NCBI GenBank assembly: GCA_947488935.1
Contig: CANLBN010000001.1
Coordinates: 434,001 to 498,000 of the forward strand
Direction: 5' to 3'
DNA length: 64,000 bases
Origin: an uncultured Pseudomonadales bacterium
GTDB lineage: Bacteria > Pseudomonadota > Gammaproteobacteria > Pseudomonadales > Cellvibrionaceae
The position numbers and the translations under genes were made by a program. Of the stretch, positions 1 through 6,810 are shown piece by piece. How positions within the stretch are numbered: the stretch's first letter is position 1; each line of letters starts with the position of its first letter. The notes beneath the pieces were generated by a model. That model saw only the letters and a program-made list of their open reading frames with translations. It ran no database searches and had not been told where the DNA came from.

Positions 1-45
1 CCAGCCCACGTTTTTTGTGGGCGGTTTTTAATGTATTTGTTAGTT
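1..45 (-). other. attC site, partial at window edge
   Basis: The site ends in the core GTTAGTT at 39-45, just before the stop of the first cassette gene. The arm CCCACGTTTTTTGTGGG is visible. It resembles the complete site at 3390-3476 (same CCAGCCCA...TGGGC hairpin and same TTTTTAATG spacer), so the two belong to one attC subfamily. The remainder lies outside the window. Confidence 0.8.
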
Positions 46-48
46 GTT

Positions 49-498
49 TTAAAACTCACTTATTGCAACTTTAACAAAAGAAACAACACTATCTTGTTCG
101 CCGTTCTCTAGGCGCTTTAATACTTTAGCCATTGGAAATATAAATGTTTCTATTTCTGAATGCAGCATATGAACACAACCCAAAGACTTTTTTTCACCTT
201 GAAGGTATGAGCTTATTTTTATAGCTTCATCGTATTCTAACCAATTAATTTTACAGGCGCTTTTAGATCTAATCACTTCTCCAATATATGAACCTGATCT
301 CAGTACAATTTTAACAATTTCTCTTCCGTCAAGAGGTGTACCTCTAACTGATTCAAGATAGTTATCAAGCTCTTGAACACTCTCAATTGAGTAATCCATC
401 TTTTTGTCTTTAAAAAAGCAAGAATTAACAACCGGATTTTCTGGCTCATCGTAAAGCATAACTGATAAATCTTCATTTGCTTCATTATTGTATTTCAT
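49..498 (-). CDS. Cassette 1: hypothetical protein, 149 aa
   Basis: I do not recognise this protein. It is soluble, with no signal peptide or membrane segment, and mixed alpha/beta character (for example VKIVLRSGSYIGEVIRS in the middle). I placed the start at the ATG at 498 (MKYNNEANED). The frame is open further upstream to 588, but that part lies inside the attC at 517-627. The stop codon is four bases after the attC core at 39-45, as in a compact cassette. Entry and exit cores are both GTTAGTT. Transcription would come from upstream cassettes or the attI promoter; no own promoter is evident. Confidence 0.7.
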   Translation of the reverse strand: MKYNNEANEDLSVMLYDEPENPVVNSCFFKDKKMDYSIESVQELDNYLESVRGTPLDGREIVKIVLRSGSYIGEVIRSKSACKINWLEYDEAIKISSYLQGEKKSLGCVHMLHSEIETFIFPMAKVLKRLENGEQDSVVSFVKVAISEF

Positions 499-516
499 GC
501 TAACTCTTATATTTAC

Positions 517-627
517 AACTAACGCCCGCAACAGAGGGATTTTTGTAGTGGATTGGTTTGTGCTAGCATAGCGAAAAACACAAACCAAGTAACGGAAAAA
601 ATGTCCGACTGATTGCGCTTGTTAAGC
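517..627 (-). other. attC site between cassettes 1 and 2
   Basis: The ends are AACTAAC (517-523) and GTTAAGC (621-627). The body is a long imperfect palindrome centred on a hairpin of the form TTTGTG-CTAGCATAGCG-...CACAAA. It is about 111 bp and belongs to the long attC family. The stop codon of cassette gene 2 lies inside the GTTAAGC core. Confidence 0.85.
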
Positions 628-1008
628 CCAGCGCCCATTTCCTGTAATGTCACTCTTTTCACTATATGGGCCAATAAGTTCAACTATGCCAAGCTCAGGT
701 TCAATACCCTTAATATGCTTATCTAATATATCGATATACTCTTGGCTGATCTTTATACCAGCGCCATATGGTGCATGCAGCCATTCGACTTCTTTTCTAT
801 ATGCACTTATAGACAAAATCTCAATTTTTCCATTTTCGAATAAGTCTTCATACTCGTACTGATATTCATCACCAAGCTTACGAACTGTTTTTCGCAACCT
901 AACCGCTGTAAATAAATCGCCAACATGAATATTGGGACCAGTAATCCTTCCCGCTAATATCTCCTCAGGAAAGACATCGTAAACCTCAAATATTATTGGT
1001 GGCTTCAT
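622..1008 (-). CDS. Cassette 2: hypothetical protein, 128 aa
   Basis: The family is not recognised. This is a soluble protein starting MKPPIIFEVYDVFPEE, with several beta-rich stretches and a charged centre (YQYEYEDLFENGKIEI). The start at 1008 is the first ATG after the upstream attC core. The frame stays open through that attC to 1113, but I regard this as read-through of the recombination site. The stop codon TAA is formed by the attC core itself (622-624). Entry and exit cores are both GTTAAGC. Folds of this size and charge occur among immunity-type proteins, but nothing here is specific enough to assign one. Confidence 0.65.
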   Translation of the reverse strand: MKPPIIFEVYDVFPEEILAGRITGPNIHVGDLFTAVRLRKTVRKLGDEYQYEYEDLFENGKIEILSISAYRKEVEWLHAPYGAGIKISQEYIDILDKHIKGIEPELGIVELIGPYSEKSDITGNGRWA

Positions 1009-1010
1009 AT

Positions 1011-1139
1011 GCTTAACGCCCGCATAAGGGGCTGATGCGTAGTTGATTGTTTTTGTGGTAGCGTAGCGTAAAACCACAAAACGAGCAACGCAGCGGAAGT
1101 CCCAGCCGCGCAACGGCGAATTTAATGTGCTTGTTATGT
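1011..1139 (-). other. attC site between cassettes 2 and 3
   Basis: The ends are GCTTAAC (1011-1017) and GTTATGT (1133-1139). At 129 bp it is a long-family site, with the internal hairpin TTTTGTGGTAGCGTAGCG...CCACAAAAC shared with several other sites in the array. Confidence 0.87.
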
Positions 1140-1147
1140 TTATGAAC

Positions 1148-1450
1148 CTACAGCGATATCAAATAATTGTAAAACTTATAAACTCCTAAACCGAGTATTA
1201 ATATACCCCAGAAAATTAATTTATATTTAAAGTTACTTTTGATTTTGTTTTTTCTATTTTCTATGTATTCTTTTTCTTGCTGAACGACTTTTTCTGCATA
1301 TTCTATATCTGAGGCATTCACACCACGCTGCTTTATAATATCTTCCAATACAACCCTAGCTTCCTCGACTAAACCACCTCTTGAATGTAAGTACAAAAGC
1401 TCATCAGTCGATTTGTTTTCGTAATTATTTCTAAATTGTATTTTGTCCAT
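1148..1450 (-). CDS. Cassette 3: hypothetical protein with C-terminal membrane anchor, 100 aa
   Basis: A small protein with a charged, helical N-terminal two thirds (residues 1-75; runs such as EKVVQQEKEYIENRKNKIK suggest a coiled coil) and one hydrophobic C-terminal segment, about residues 77-95 (LIFWGILILGLGVYKFY). This predicts a tail-anchored or single-pass inner-membrane protein with the bulk in the cytoplasm. The start is the ATG at 1450, 20 bases after the entry core GTTATGT. The exit core is identical. No homologue is recognised. Confidence 0.7.
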   Translation of the reverse strand: MDKIQFRNNYENKSTDELLYLHSRGGLVEEARVVLEDIIKQRGVNASDIEYAEKVVQQEKEYIENRKNKIKSNFKYKLIFWGILILGLGVYKFYNYLISL

Positions 1451-1470
1451 AAAAATTATCTCAATATTCT

Positions 1471-1596
1471 ACATAACGCCTAAAGCAGTGGCCGTAGTGA
1501 GGCGAACTTTTTGGGGTAGCGTAGCGTAAACCCCAAAACGAGCGCTGGAACGGAGGTCCAGCCCCGAAGGGGCGATGCTGGCTTTACTTGTTAGCT
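1471..1596 (-). other. attC site between cassettes 3 and 4
   Basis: The ends are ACATAAC (1471-1477) and GTTAGCT (1590-1596). The 126-bp long-family site has the hairpin TTTGGGGTAGCGTAGCG...CCCCAAAAC, a compensated variant of the loop stem seen in neighbouring sites. Confidence 0.85.
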
Positions 1597-2010
1597 GGCT
1601 TGATGACAAGACAATTCTTCATGATTAATAAATGGGGTGACTTCACCACTCAATGCCCTTTCTTGAGAAAAATTGGAGCCAATACCATCGGTTAATTGCT
1701 CGATTGTATATTCTTCTAGGGCTTCAACCTCATCTACAGAAAGCGACCTAGACAGCTGATATTCAACAGAGCCAATCAATGAGCTAGAAGAACTGTCATA
1801 AGAGAATGATAAGATGCCGCCGGAAACATGCTCAGCAAAACTCTCTGTTTCCTCGCCATCATATAGATAGTCAGAAAACTCTTCGTCTTCGTAGCTTAAT
1901 CCATTTAAGGATTCCAAGGTTACCTTGTCACTTATTAAATCAAGTGATCCATCATCATTTTCTTCAGCATTCGCTACAAGTGCTGGGCCAGTAAATCTTA
2001 TTATTGGCAT
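1591..2010 (-). CDS. Cassette 4: acidic hypothetical protein, 139 aa
   Basis: Strongly acidic protein (clusters such as EENDDGSLDL, YEDEEFSDYLYDGEE, SVDEVEALEE), with no signal peptide or transmembrane segment and no recognised domain. The start at 2010 is supported by a good Shine-Dalgarno sequence, AAGGAGGT, four to five bases upstream, one of the few clear ribosome sites in the array. The stop TAA falls in the attC core. Entry and exit cores are both GTTAGCT. An acidic DNA-mimic or antitoxin-like role is conceivable from composition alone, but nothing identifies one. Confidence 0.7.
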   Translation of the reverse strand: MPIIRFTGPALVANAEENDDGSLDLISDKVTLESLNGLSYEDEEFSDYLYDGEETESFAEHVSGGILSFSYDSSSSSLIGSVEYQLSRSLSVDEVEALEEYTIEQLTDGIGSNFSQERALSGEVTPFINHEELSCHQAS

Positions 2011-2039
2011 TCAACCTCCTTCGTGATGAACTCTTAGCC

Positions 2040-2123
2040 AGCTAACGCCTCAGTAACGGGCAGCCGAAGCAACGCGGAGGCTGTCCAGCGACGCTAGGAG
2101 CGAAGTTAACTGATTTGTTAGTG
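2040..2123 (-). other. attC site between cassettes 4 and 5
   Basis: The ends are AGCTAAC (2040-2046) and GTTAGTG (2117-2123); about 84 bp. It is closely similar to the attC at 2996-3079: both run CGCCTCA-TAAC-GGCAGCCGAAGC-...-GGCTGTCCAGCG. Confidence 0.85.
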
Positions 2124-2141
2124 TTTTTTGCATTATTAATT

Positions 2142-2444
2142 TTATTCACTTTGGGGGCCTCCGTCAAAATGACCTTCCGATATGGCTGTTAAAAACTCCT
2201 GTTTTTCTTCTGACACTAAACTTCTAGGTGTATAACCATGTTCGTCTGGGTCTCTTGTGAGCTGTTCAAGAAGCTCTCTAGCAGCTACTTTAATAGCGGA
2301 CTGTTCTTCATTAGAATAAGTATTTTCTATTGACATTCGAATTTCAGCACACCTTCTCAGAGACCACTCAAACTCTACATAATCTTCTTCTACAAAACTT
2401 AATTCGTAGTACAGCTCTAGAATAGATTTTGCAATTTCTTTCAT
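2142..2444 (-). CDS. Cassette 5: hypothetical protein, 100 aa
   Basis: Small, acidic, mostly helical soluble protein starting MKEIAKSILELYYELSF. No domain is recognised. It has no hydrophobic segment or cysteine cluster. It is the only complete gene between the cores GTTAGTG (entry, 2470-2476) and GTTAGTG (exit, 2117-2123). The start at 2444 is the first ATG after the upstream attC; AGATACACATG precedes it without a strong Shine-Dalgarno sequence. Confidence 0.65.
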   Translation of the reverse strand: MKEIAKSILELYYELSFVEEDYVEFEWSLRRCAEIRMSIENTYSNEEQSAIKVAARELLEQLTRDPDEHGYTPRSLVSEEKQEFLTAISEGHFDGGPQSE

Positions 2445-2469
2445 GTGTATCTCATATCTTTGTTTCGAA

Positions 2470-2526
2470 CACTAACGCCAACAACAAGCGCGCGCTTTTT
2501 GCGTCGCTTGGTTGTTTTTGTTAAGT
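2470..2526 (-). other. Short attC site between cassettes 5 and 6
   Basis: The ends are CACTAAC (2470-2476) and GTTAAGT (2520-2526). At only 57 bp it is the shortest site in the array. The palindromic arms are CCAACAACAAGCG and CGCTTGGTTGTTTTTG around a short loop. It keeps the core boxes but lacks the long variable loop seen elsewhere. Confidence 0.82.
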
Positions 2527-2985
2527 TTCATTCCACGCTCGCTGACTGACTTGTACAGCATGCTCAGGAAATTCAATTTGTTTTTCTGATAGCTCATCAA
2601 AAAATCCGGTTTTAGAATTGTAATTATACCGAGCGATTAGCTTTTGCATATCATATACCATCATTGACTTACATACCGACATTCTTGCATAAAGTACATA
2701 AGCAACTGAGCTTAGGGTTTGCACAGACAAGCAAGCCAAGTCATTGTCCGGAGACGGAATTTTTAAGTCCAATGAGTATCTGTAATCTTCAAAATTCAGT
2801 TCGCGATCGTTTGTATAACCATCATTCTCTTGAAGCGAAAATTCCATGCCAAGAAAACGGCAATACAAATCATCTTCTGCTCCTTCATATGGGGCAAAGC
2901 TCACACCCAACACTTCATTTAACTCTTCTTTTAATTTAAGAAGAGAATTTGGGTAATTGAAAAATAATGATACGTTTGTACTCAT
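2521..2985 (-). CDS. Cassette 6: hypothetical protein, 154 aa
   Basis: Soluble alpha/beta protein starting MSTNVSLFFNYPNSLLKL, without a recognised family. The first half has short beta-prone segments separated by acidic turns; the second half is more helical (VYDMQKLIARYNYNS). No catalytic motif stands out. The start at 2985 is the first ATG inside the cassette, 11 bases after the entry core; there is no clear Shine-Dalgarno sequence. The stop TAA lies in the exit core. Both cores are GTTAAGT. Confidence 0.68.
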   Translation of the reverse strand: MSTNVSLFFNYPNSLLKLKEELNEVLGVSFAPYEGAEDDLYCRFLGMEFSLQENDGYTNDRELNFEDYRYSLDLKIPSPDNDLACLSVQTLSSVAYVLYARMSVCKSMMVYDMQKLIARYNYNSKTGFFDELSEKQIEFPEHAVQVSQRAWNET

Positions 2986-2995
2986 AGTTTAGACA

Positions 2996-3079
2996 ACTTA
3001 ACGCCTCAATAACTGGCAGCCGAAGCAGCGCGTAGGCTGTCCAGCGCCGATAGGCACGTAGTTAATTGACTTGTTATGG
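2996..3079 (-). other. attC site between cassettes 6 and 7
   Basis: The ends are ACTTAAC (2996-3002) and GTTATGG (3073-3079). It has the same medium-length subfamily body as the site at 2040-2123. Confidence 0.85.
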
Positions 3080-3095
3080 TTTAATTTAATATACA

Positions 3096-3380
3096 TTATT
3101 TAGCTAATAACTTACCGCTTAAAATACTACGTTTTACTGCCCAAGGGATAGCCACTACAAAAATCAGAAAAGGCCAGCCAGATTGAAAAATAAAAACAAG
3201 AGCCCAAGCTAAAATAGCTGGTAAAGCCAAATATATGTATACAGCCCAACCATATTTAATTGGTACATAACACCGCTTACCACAAGCTTTACATTTTACC
3301 GGACTTAACCGAGTAGCCCATAATTTTTTCCACCAACTAATTGTAGCCTCTCCGCAGCTTGGGCATTTATACATTGTCAT
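3096..3380 (-). CDS. Cassette 7: zinc-ribbon membrane protein, 94 aa
   Basis: The N-terminal zinc ribbon is of the form C-x2-C (residues 5-8, CPSC) and a second C-x2-C (residues 30-33, CKAC). It is followed by two hydrophobic helices, about residues 45-65 and 67-86 (YLALPAILAWALVFIF; WPFLIFVVAIPWAV). This architecture, a cytoplasmic metal-binding knuckle and a membrane hairpin, is common among small uncharacterised cassette proteins. The start is at 3380 (MTMYK) or 3374 (MYKCP). Entry core GTTATGA and exit core GTTATGG differ at one base, the only imperfect pair in the array. Confidence 0.75.
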   Translation of the reverse strand: MTMYKCPSCGEATISWWKKLWATRLSPVKCKACGKRCYVPIKYGWAVYIYLALPAILAWALVFIFQSGWPFLIFVVAIPWAVKRSILSGKLLAK

Positions 3381-3389
3381 TATTTTGAA

Positions 3390-3476
3390 TCATAACGCCG
3401 CCATAAAAGGCGAGCAGCTTTTTGCGAGTCCAGCCCAACGCTTTTTGTTGGGCAGTTTTTAATGGCCTTGTTATAG
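3390..3476 (-). other. attC site between cassettes 7 and 8
   Basis: The ends are TCATAAC (3390-3396) and GTTATAG (3470-3476). The terminal hairpin CAGCCCAACG-...-TTGTTGGGC is shared with the partial site at the left window edge. Confidence 0.83.
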
Positions 3477-3483
3477 GAATTAG

Positions 3484-3897
3484 TTACCACGGTAATTTCC
3501 CTTGTATAGAATCACTATCAAAGCCATAAAAATAGTAAAATTTTTCTTCAGTATCATTACCAGTATGAGTACTACCAATAAAATATACGTGCTTCCACAT
3601 AGGAGGAAAGTGATGATGTATTTGAATTTTGCTAATACTTATTGCACTGCCTTTTCTTAAAGTAATTAAAGGCTTTCTTCCATGACAATTATCCTGAAAT
3701 ATAAGCTCGTTACCTGATGGAGTAGATTTATGAGAATCACCTAAATATCCATTTTCACATATCACGGCATGCGCTTTCAATTGATACTCTTTATCAATAA
3801 ATTTTGAATATTTATCTCCATTTGACACATCTGAGATATAAATAGAAGCGCATCCAGAAAGAAACATTACATATAGAAAACAGATAGTACTTTTCAT
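3484..3897 (-). CDS. Cassette 8: putative lipoprotein, 137 aa
   Basis: Begins with a short signal peptide and a lipobox (MKSTICFLYVMFLSGCAS; LSGC puts the lipidated cysteine at residue 16), so the product should be a periplasm-facing lipoprotein. The mature part has two further cysteines (in ICENG and DNCHG) that could form a disulfide, and no recognised domain. The start is the ATG at 3897. The sequence TATAGGC from the attC core just upstream could act as a weak Shine-Dalgarno sequence. Entry and exit cores are both GTTATAG. Confidence 0.75.
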   Translation of the reverse strand: MKSTICFLYVMFLSGCASIYISDVSNGDKYSKFIDKEYQLKAHAVICENGYLGDSHKSTPSGNELIFQDNCHGRKPLITLRKGSAISISKIQIHHHFPPMWKHVYFIGSTHTGNDTEEKFYYFYGFDSDSIQGKLPW

Positions 3898-3903
3898 TTT
3901 TGC

Positions 3904-4007
3904 CTATAACGCCGTTGTAAGCCGAAGCTTTGTAGTTGTGAGTGTTGTGCTATTCAAGCACAAAAACGAGCAACGGAAAAGCTGTCGGATTGACAACTTT
4001 GTTATGC
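3904..4007 (-). other. attC site between cassettes 8 and 9
   Basis: The ends are CTATAAC (3904-3910) and GTTATGC (4001-4007); 104 bp. The loop stem TTGTGCTATTCAAGCACAA is a shortened version of the long-family hairpin. It is very similar to the site at 6234-6335. Confidence 0.86.
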
Positions 4008-4421
4008 ATTTTCTTTAAATCCACACCACCACCTAATGGTTTTAATTGCTTTTGACTCATATTCAGTAAGCACTTCACTTGTTTCTATTTGATTAACAAC
4101 AAGTTCTAATTTTTCTTTACCAAATACATCCCTAAAGTAAAAAGGCAATTCTTCTACACTAAGATTCCAGTTATCAAGGCAATCGCGTACTAGAAGCTTC
4201 AATCCTTTGCTCGTTTTAGGTTGAAGTTCATATAGCATTTTACCTGCGACTTCTTGATCGGTGAAATGACGTTCACCTCTGCTCTTATCTAAAAAGATGC
4301 CATAAAGTGCGTCAAATATGATTTCTCCACCGAGCTTTTCTAAAGCTAGAGAAACTTCTCTAGGACGCCAGTGGCCTGAGTATATTTTTTGACGGATCTC
4401 TTCCGCAGTTTTTTTATTCAT
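4002..4421 (-). CDS. Cassette 9: hypothetical protein, 139 aa
   Basis: Soluble, helix-rich protein beginning MNKKTAEEIRQKIYSGHW. Several amphipathic helices suggest an all-alpha fold, but no family is recognised. The start at 4421 follows the entry core by only four bases (GTTATGC-ATAA-ATG), so there is no room for a normal Shine-Dalgarno sequence. Translation must be leaderless-like or coupled to upstream translation through the attC. The stop lies in the exit core. Both cores are GTTATGC. Confidence 0.68.
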   Translation of the reverse strand: MNKKTAEEIRQKIYSGHWRPREVSLALEKLGGEIIFDALYGIFLDKSRGERHFTDQEVAGKMLYELQPKTSKGLKLLVRDCLDNWNLSVEELPFYFRDVFGKEKLELVVNQIETSEVLTEYESKAIKTIRWWCGFKENA

Positions 4422-4425
4422 TTAT

Positions 4426-4557
4426 GCATAACGCCGCAAACAGCGGCAGACTTGCTGTTGTAATTTTTGTGTAATAATGGCGAAACCATGCACAAAAAGC
4501 GCGACGGCAAGGCTGTCCAAGGAGCGTAGCGACTGATGCTGATTTGCCTTGTTAAAT
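4426..4557 (-). other. attC site between cassettes 9 and 10
   Basis: The ends are GCATAAC (4426-4432) and GTTAAAT (4551-4557). At 132 bp it is the longest site in the array. It contains a TTTTTGTGTAATAATGGCG...CATGCACAAAAAG hairpin. Confidence 0.85.
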
Positions 4558-4562
4558 GCTTT

Positions 4563-5084
4563 TCATTGACCAAAAACATTTTTATTAAAAGCATATTCTC
4601 CTACTCTCGATTGCTCATTACCCACAAAAGAAATAACAAAATTTATCATCTCTAGAAATATTAGAACATCATCATGCTCGTATGGAATAAACGGGTTCCT
4701 TGTTACTGGCAATGCACTATCGTTGAAATGCTTTATATTACGTGATACCGCGTCAGAATGTGCAATAGCAGTATCTCTTTTATTTAGAACCCTATCATGA
4801 AATTTTGAATGTTTAGTTGAAAAATCACTTACAATTTTACTACGAAATGTCCCGAACCTATTACTTAATTCTTCATGATAATCTGTATCTATCGATTTGG
4901 CAGTATTAAAGACTCTTGAATAGGAAGCTATTACAGCAACAAAGAGTGCTTCGTATATAGTCCTTTCATCTGAGAATGGCTTTCCTATAGGAAGCTTCAA
5001 CATCATCTCACAGTAACGACGACATCGAAGAAGATCATCAAGCGAGCTAGTTAATCTATCATGATAGAGTTTATGTTCTTTCAT
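4563..5084 (-). CDS. Cassette 10: HEPN-like protein, 173 aa
   Basis: All-helical protein with an R-x5-H motif at residues 103-109 (RDTAIAH). This matches the R-x4-6-H signature of HEPN ribonuclease-type domains, including those in abortive-infection and toxin proteins of the AbiU2/AbiV sort. The preceding helices (EALFVAVIASYSRVFNTAKS) are consistent with a HEPN four-helix bundle. The assignment rests on the motif and helical pattern only. I chose the start at 5084 because AAGGAAG precedes that ATG; the frame is open to 5162, but that part is attC. Entry and exit cores are both GTTAAAT. No partner nucleotidyltransferase (MNT) gene accompanies it. Confidence 0.6.
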   Translation of the reverse strand: MKEHKLYHDRLTSSLDDLLRCRRYCEMMLKLPIGKPFSDERTIYEALFVAVIASYSRVFNTAKSIDTDYHEELSNRFGTFRSKIVSDFSTKHSKFHDRVLNKRDTAIAHSDAVSRNIKHFNDSALPVTRNPFIPYEHDDVLIFLEMINFVISFVGNEQSRVGEYAFNKNVFGQ

Positions 5085-5096
5085 GGCTTCCTTTGC

Positions 5097-5207
5097 ATTT
5101 AACGCCCAGCTAAGCCGCCGGAACGGAGTTGATTGTTTTGTGCTAGCGTAGCGAAAAAGCACAAAACGAGCAACGCAGTGGAGGTCGGTTTGAGCTGTTT
5201 GTTAAGA
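5097..5207 (-). other. attC site between cassettes 10 and 11
   Basis: The ends are ATTTAAC (5097-5103) and GTTAAGA (5201-5207); 111 bp. The hairpin TTTTGTGCTAGCGTAGCG...GCACAAAACG is nearly identical to that in the site at 517-627. Confidence 0.87.
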
Positions 5208-6206
5208 GGCATCTGCACGACCTGACTCTACAAGTTTTTTTAAAGCGAATTTCCCTCTTTCAGAGACAGCATCGGAACTATCTGATGCAAATTTGTCCGC
5301 TAACTCCTTACCGATACCACCTAGCGTGTCTAGCTCTCGAATCAATATTTCTGCGGAAACTCGACGTACAATTGATGATCGATCTTTTGCAGATTTTTGT
5401 AGTAGATCGAGTATAGGTGTTTCGACGCTCAACTTCCGCTCAGAAACGATAGGAATTAGTTTTTTTTCACAATATCGAATATCTGTCCAGACCCATTTGC
5501 GTCCTTCCAACCAAGTTACTCTGCTTTCAAATAGGCTTCGATAAGCTTTCGCACGTAATGACGGCTGTACGGCGAGTGATGCGATTTCTTCCACACGCCC
5601 GTCCAATATAGGGGTACGGGCTAGCTGAGAAAATAGAGAGGTCATTGGCCCAGAAGCTGAAAACATTATTTTTTGGATAAGTGATTGCGCAATATTCTCA
5701 TCACTTATAATTTTTAGAAGAACGTCTTTATCTACATCCTCGATTCTACCCCAAGAGCCCCAGTTTGAAAGAGCAATACACAACGCCTCAACTACGTATT
5801 CGGGGTTGGATACCTTGGATAATCCTAAAAGCGTATCTCGCGCAGCAACACGAACTTCTGGAACCCAATCATTTAGCCTCCTAACTGCTAATGAAAAAAA
5901 GAAAGTGTTTGGCGCTGCTCCAGAAAGGGTACGTAAAGTTTTTTCACGTCTATAACCATCCCAACTGGTAAGATCTAGCCAAGTTAAAATTTCGATGGGC
6001 TTTTGCCACGGCTTCCATTTAGAAGGGGCGCTTTCTCTCATAGCAATAGAAAACTCAGATCGGATCAAACGCTCCCAATAGTCGAAATTTGAAAGGGGTA
6101 TTTGAGACGTAGCTTCAACCAGCGACGACATATCAGCCAAGACTTTGCTTCCTAGTTTGATCGAGCTGGCAAATTCTTTGACTGCTGAAACGATTCTATC
6201 TTCCAT
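5202..6206 (-). CDS. Cassette 11: HEAT-repeat-like protein, 334 aa
   Basis: This is the largest cassette gene. The sequence is built of repeated helical pairs with conserved spacing, for example WVPEVRVAARDTLLGLSK (middle) and RSSIVRRVSAEILIRELD (near the C-terminus), which look like HEAT/armadillo-type repeats. Such solenoids bind proteins or nucleic acids; no enzymatic motif is seen. The start is uncertain. The first candidate is a GTG at 6224, immediately abutting AAGAAG; the ATG at 6206 has normal codon choice and is used here. The stop is in the exit core. Both cores are GTTAAGA. Confidence 0.72.
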   Translation of the reverse strand: MEDRIVSAVKEFASSIKLGSKVLADMSSLVEATSQIPLSNFDYWERLIRSEFSIAMRESAPSKWKPWQKPIEILTWLDLTSWDGYRREKTLRTLSGAAPNTFFFSLAVRRLNDWVPEVRVAARDTLLGLSKVSNPEYVVEALCIALSNWGSWGRIEDVDKDVLLKIISDENIAQSLIQKIMFSASGPMTSLFSQLARTPILDGRVEEIASLAVQPSLRAKAYRSLFESRVTWLEGRKWVWTDIRYCEKKLIPIVSERKLSVETPILDLLQKSAKDRSSIVRRVSAEILIRELDTLGGIGKELADKFASDSSDAVSERGKFALKKLVESGRADAS

Positions 6207-6233
6207 AATTTCTGACTGGTACACCTTCTTGCC

Positions 6234-6335
6234 TCTTAACGCCGTTGTAAATTGCAGTTTTGTAGGAGCCCGTTTGTGCTATTAAGCACAAAAAGGAGCG
6301 ACGGAAAAACTGTCAATTTGACAACTTTGTTAGGG
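6234..6335 (-). other. attC site between cassettes 11 and 12
   Basis: The ends are TCTTAAC (6234-6240) and GTTAGGG (6329-6335); 102 bp. The hairpin TTTGTGCTATTAAGCACAAA is shared with the site at 3904-4007. Confidence 0.87.
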
Positions 6336-6809
6336 CTTGATTTTTTTGACCAGATCACTGAACACACCTACGACATACAGTTTAAAAATTTTATGTAAAA
6401 TCACCTGATATTCCTCAAAATCAAATTCCTCTTCGCCTACCCCAAACAAACGAAGCAAGCCATCAATTTCCGGAATTTCGGTTAACTCACAGTGTTTATA
6501 AGCATTTATTATACGTCTGGTTAGATCTTGACTTTGAAAGTTTCCCTCAAATTCCCCTACCATATCGTTAAGATCACAAAGAAGATAAATAATGGCACCT
6601 TGTCTTAATAAGGTTTGATCAATATCTACTTCATATCCTTCGGTTACTTCAACCTCTAGAAATGAATAACCGTCAAAGACTTCTGGATCTATATAGACAG
6701 TTTCATCGCCGGTAAAACCACCACTATTAGTTAAGTGATAGTAAAGCAGTAGCACTGCTGCCATGCCTTTATTTCCGCTTTCGTAATTGGATGAATCTAT
6801 TCGCATCAT
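6330..6809 (-). CDS. Cassette 12 (attI-proximal): hypothetical protein, 159 aa
   Basis: Acidic soluble protein without a recognised domain. The N-terminus is MMRIDSSNYESGNKGMAAVLLLYYHLTNSG; the central part is very acidic and the C-terminal 30 residues are hydrophobic/amphipathic (VILHKIFKLYVVGVFSDLVKKIK). It directly follows attI, so it should be the most recently inserted and best expressed cassette. The start is at 6809 or 6806: the attI core GTTAGGGCT supplies AGGG at a usable distance from the second ATG. The stop lies in the exit core. Both cores are GTTAGGG. Confidence 0.7.
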   Translation of the reverse strand: MMRIDSSNYESGNKGMAAVLLLYYHLTNSGGFTGDETVYIDPEVFDGYSFLEVEVTEGYEVDIDQTLLRQGAIIYLLCDLNDMVGEFEGNFQSQDLTRRIINAYKHCELTEIPEIDGLLRLFGVGEEEFDFEEYQVILHKIFKLYVVGVFSDLVKKIKP

Positions 6810-6810
6810 A

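Noticed and set aside
1591..2010. Cassette 4 as an antitoxin or anti-CRISPR
   Set aside because: High acidity alone is not evidence, and no toxin partner or helix-turn-helix is present.
1..6335. CRISPR array
   Set aside because: The recurrent short sequences are attC sites of different length and sequence around genes, not uniform repeats with regular spacers.
6330..6809. Toxin-antitoxin pairs in the cassettes
   Set aside because: Each cassette holds one gene only; no known toxin or antitoxin family was recognised, although such cassettes are frequent in large integrons.
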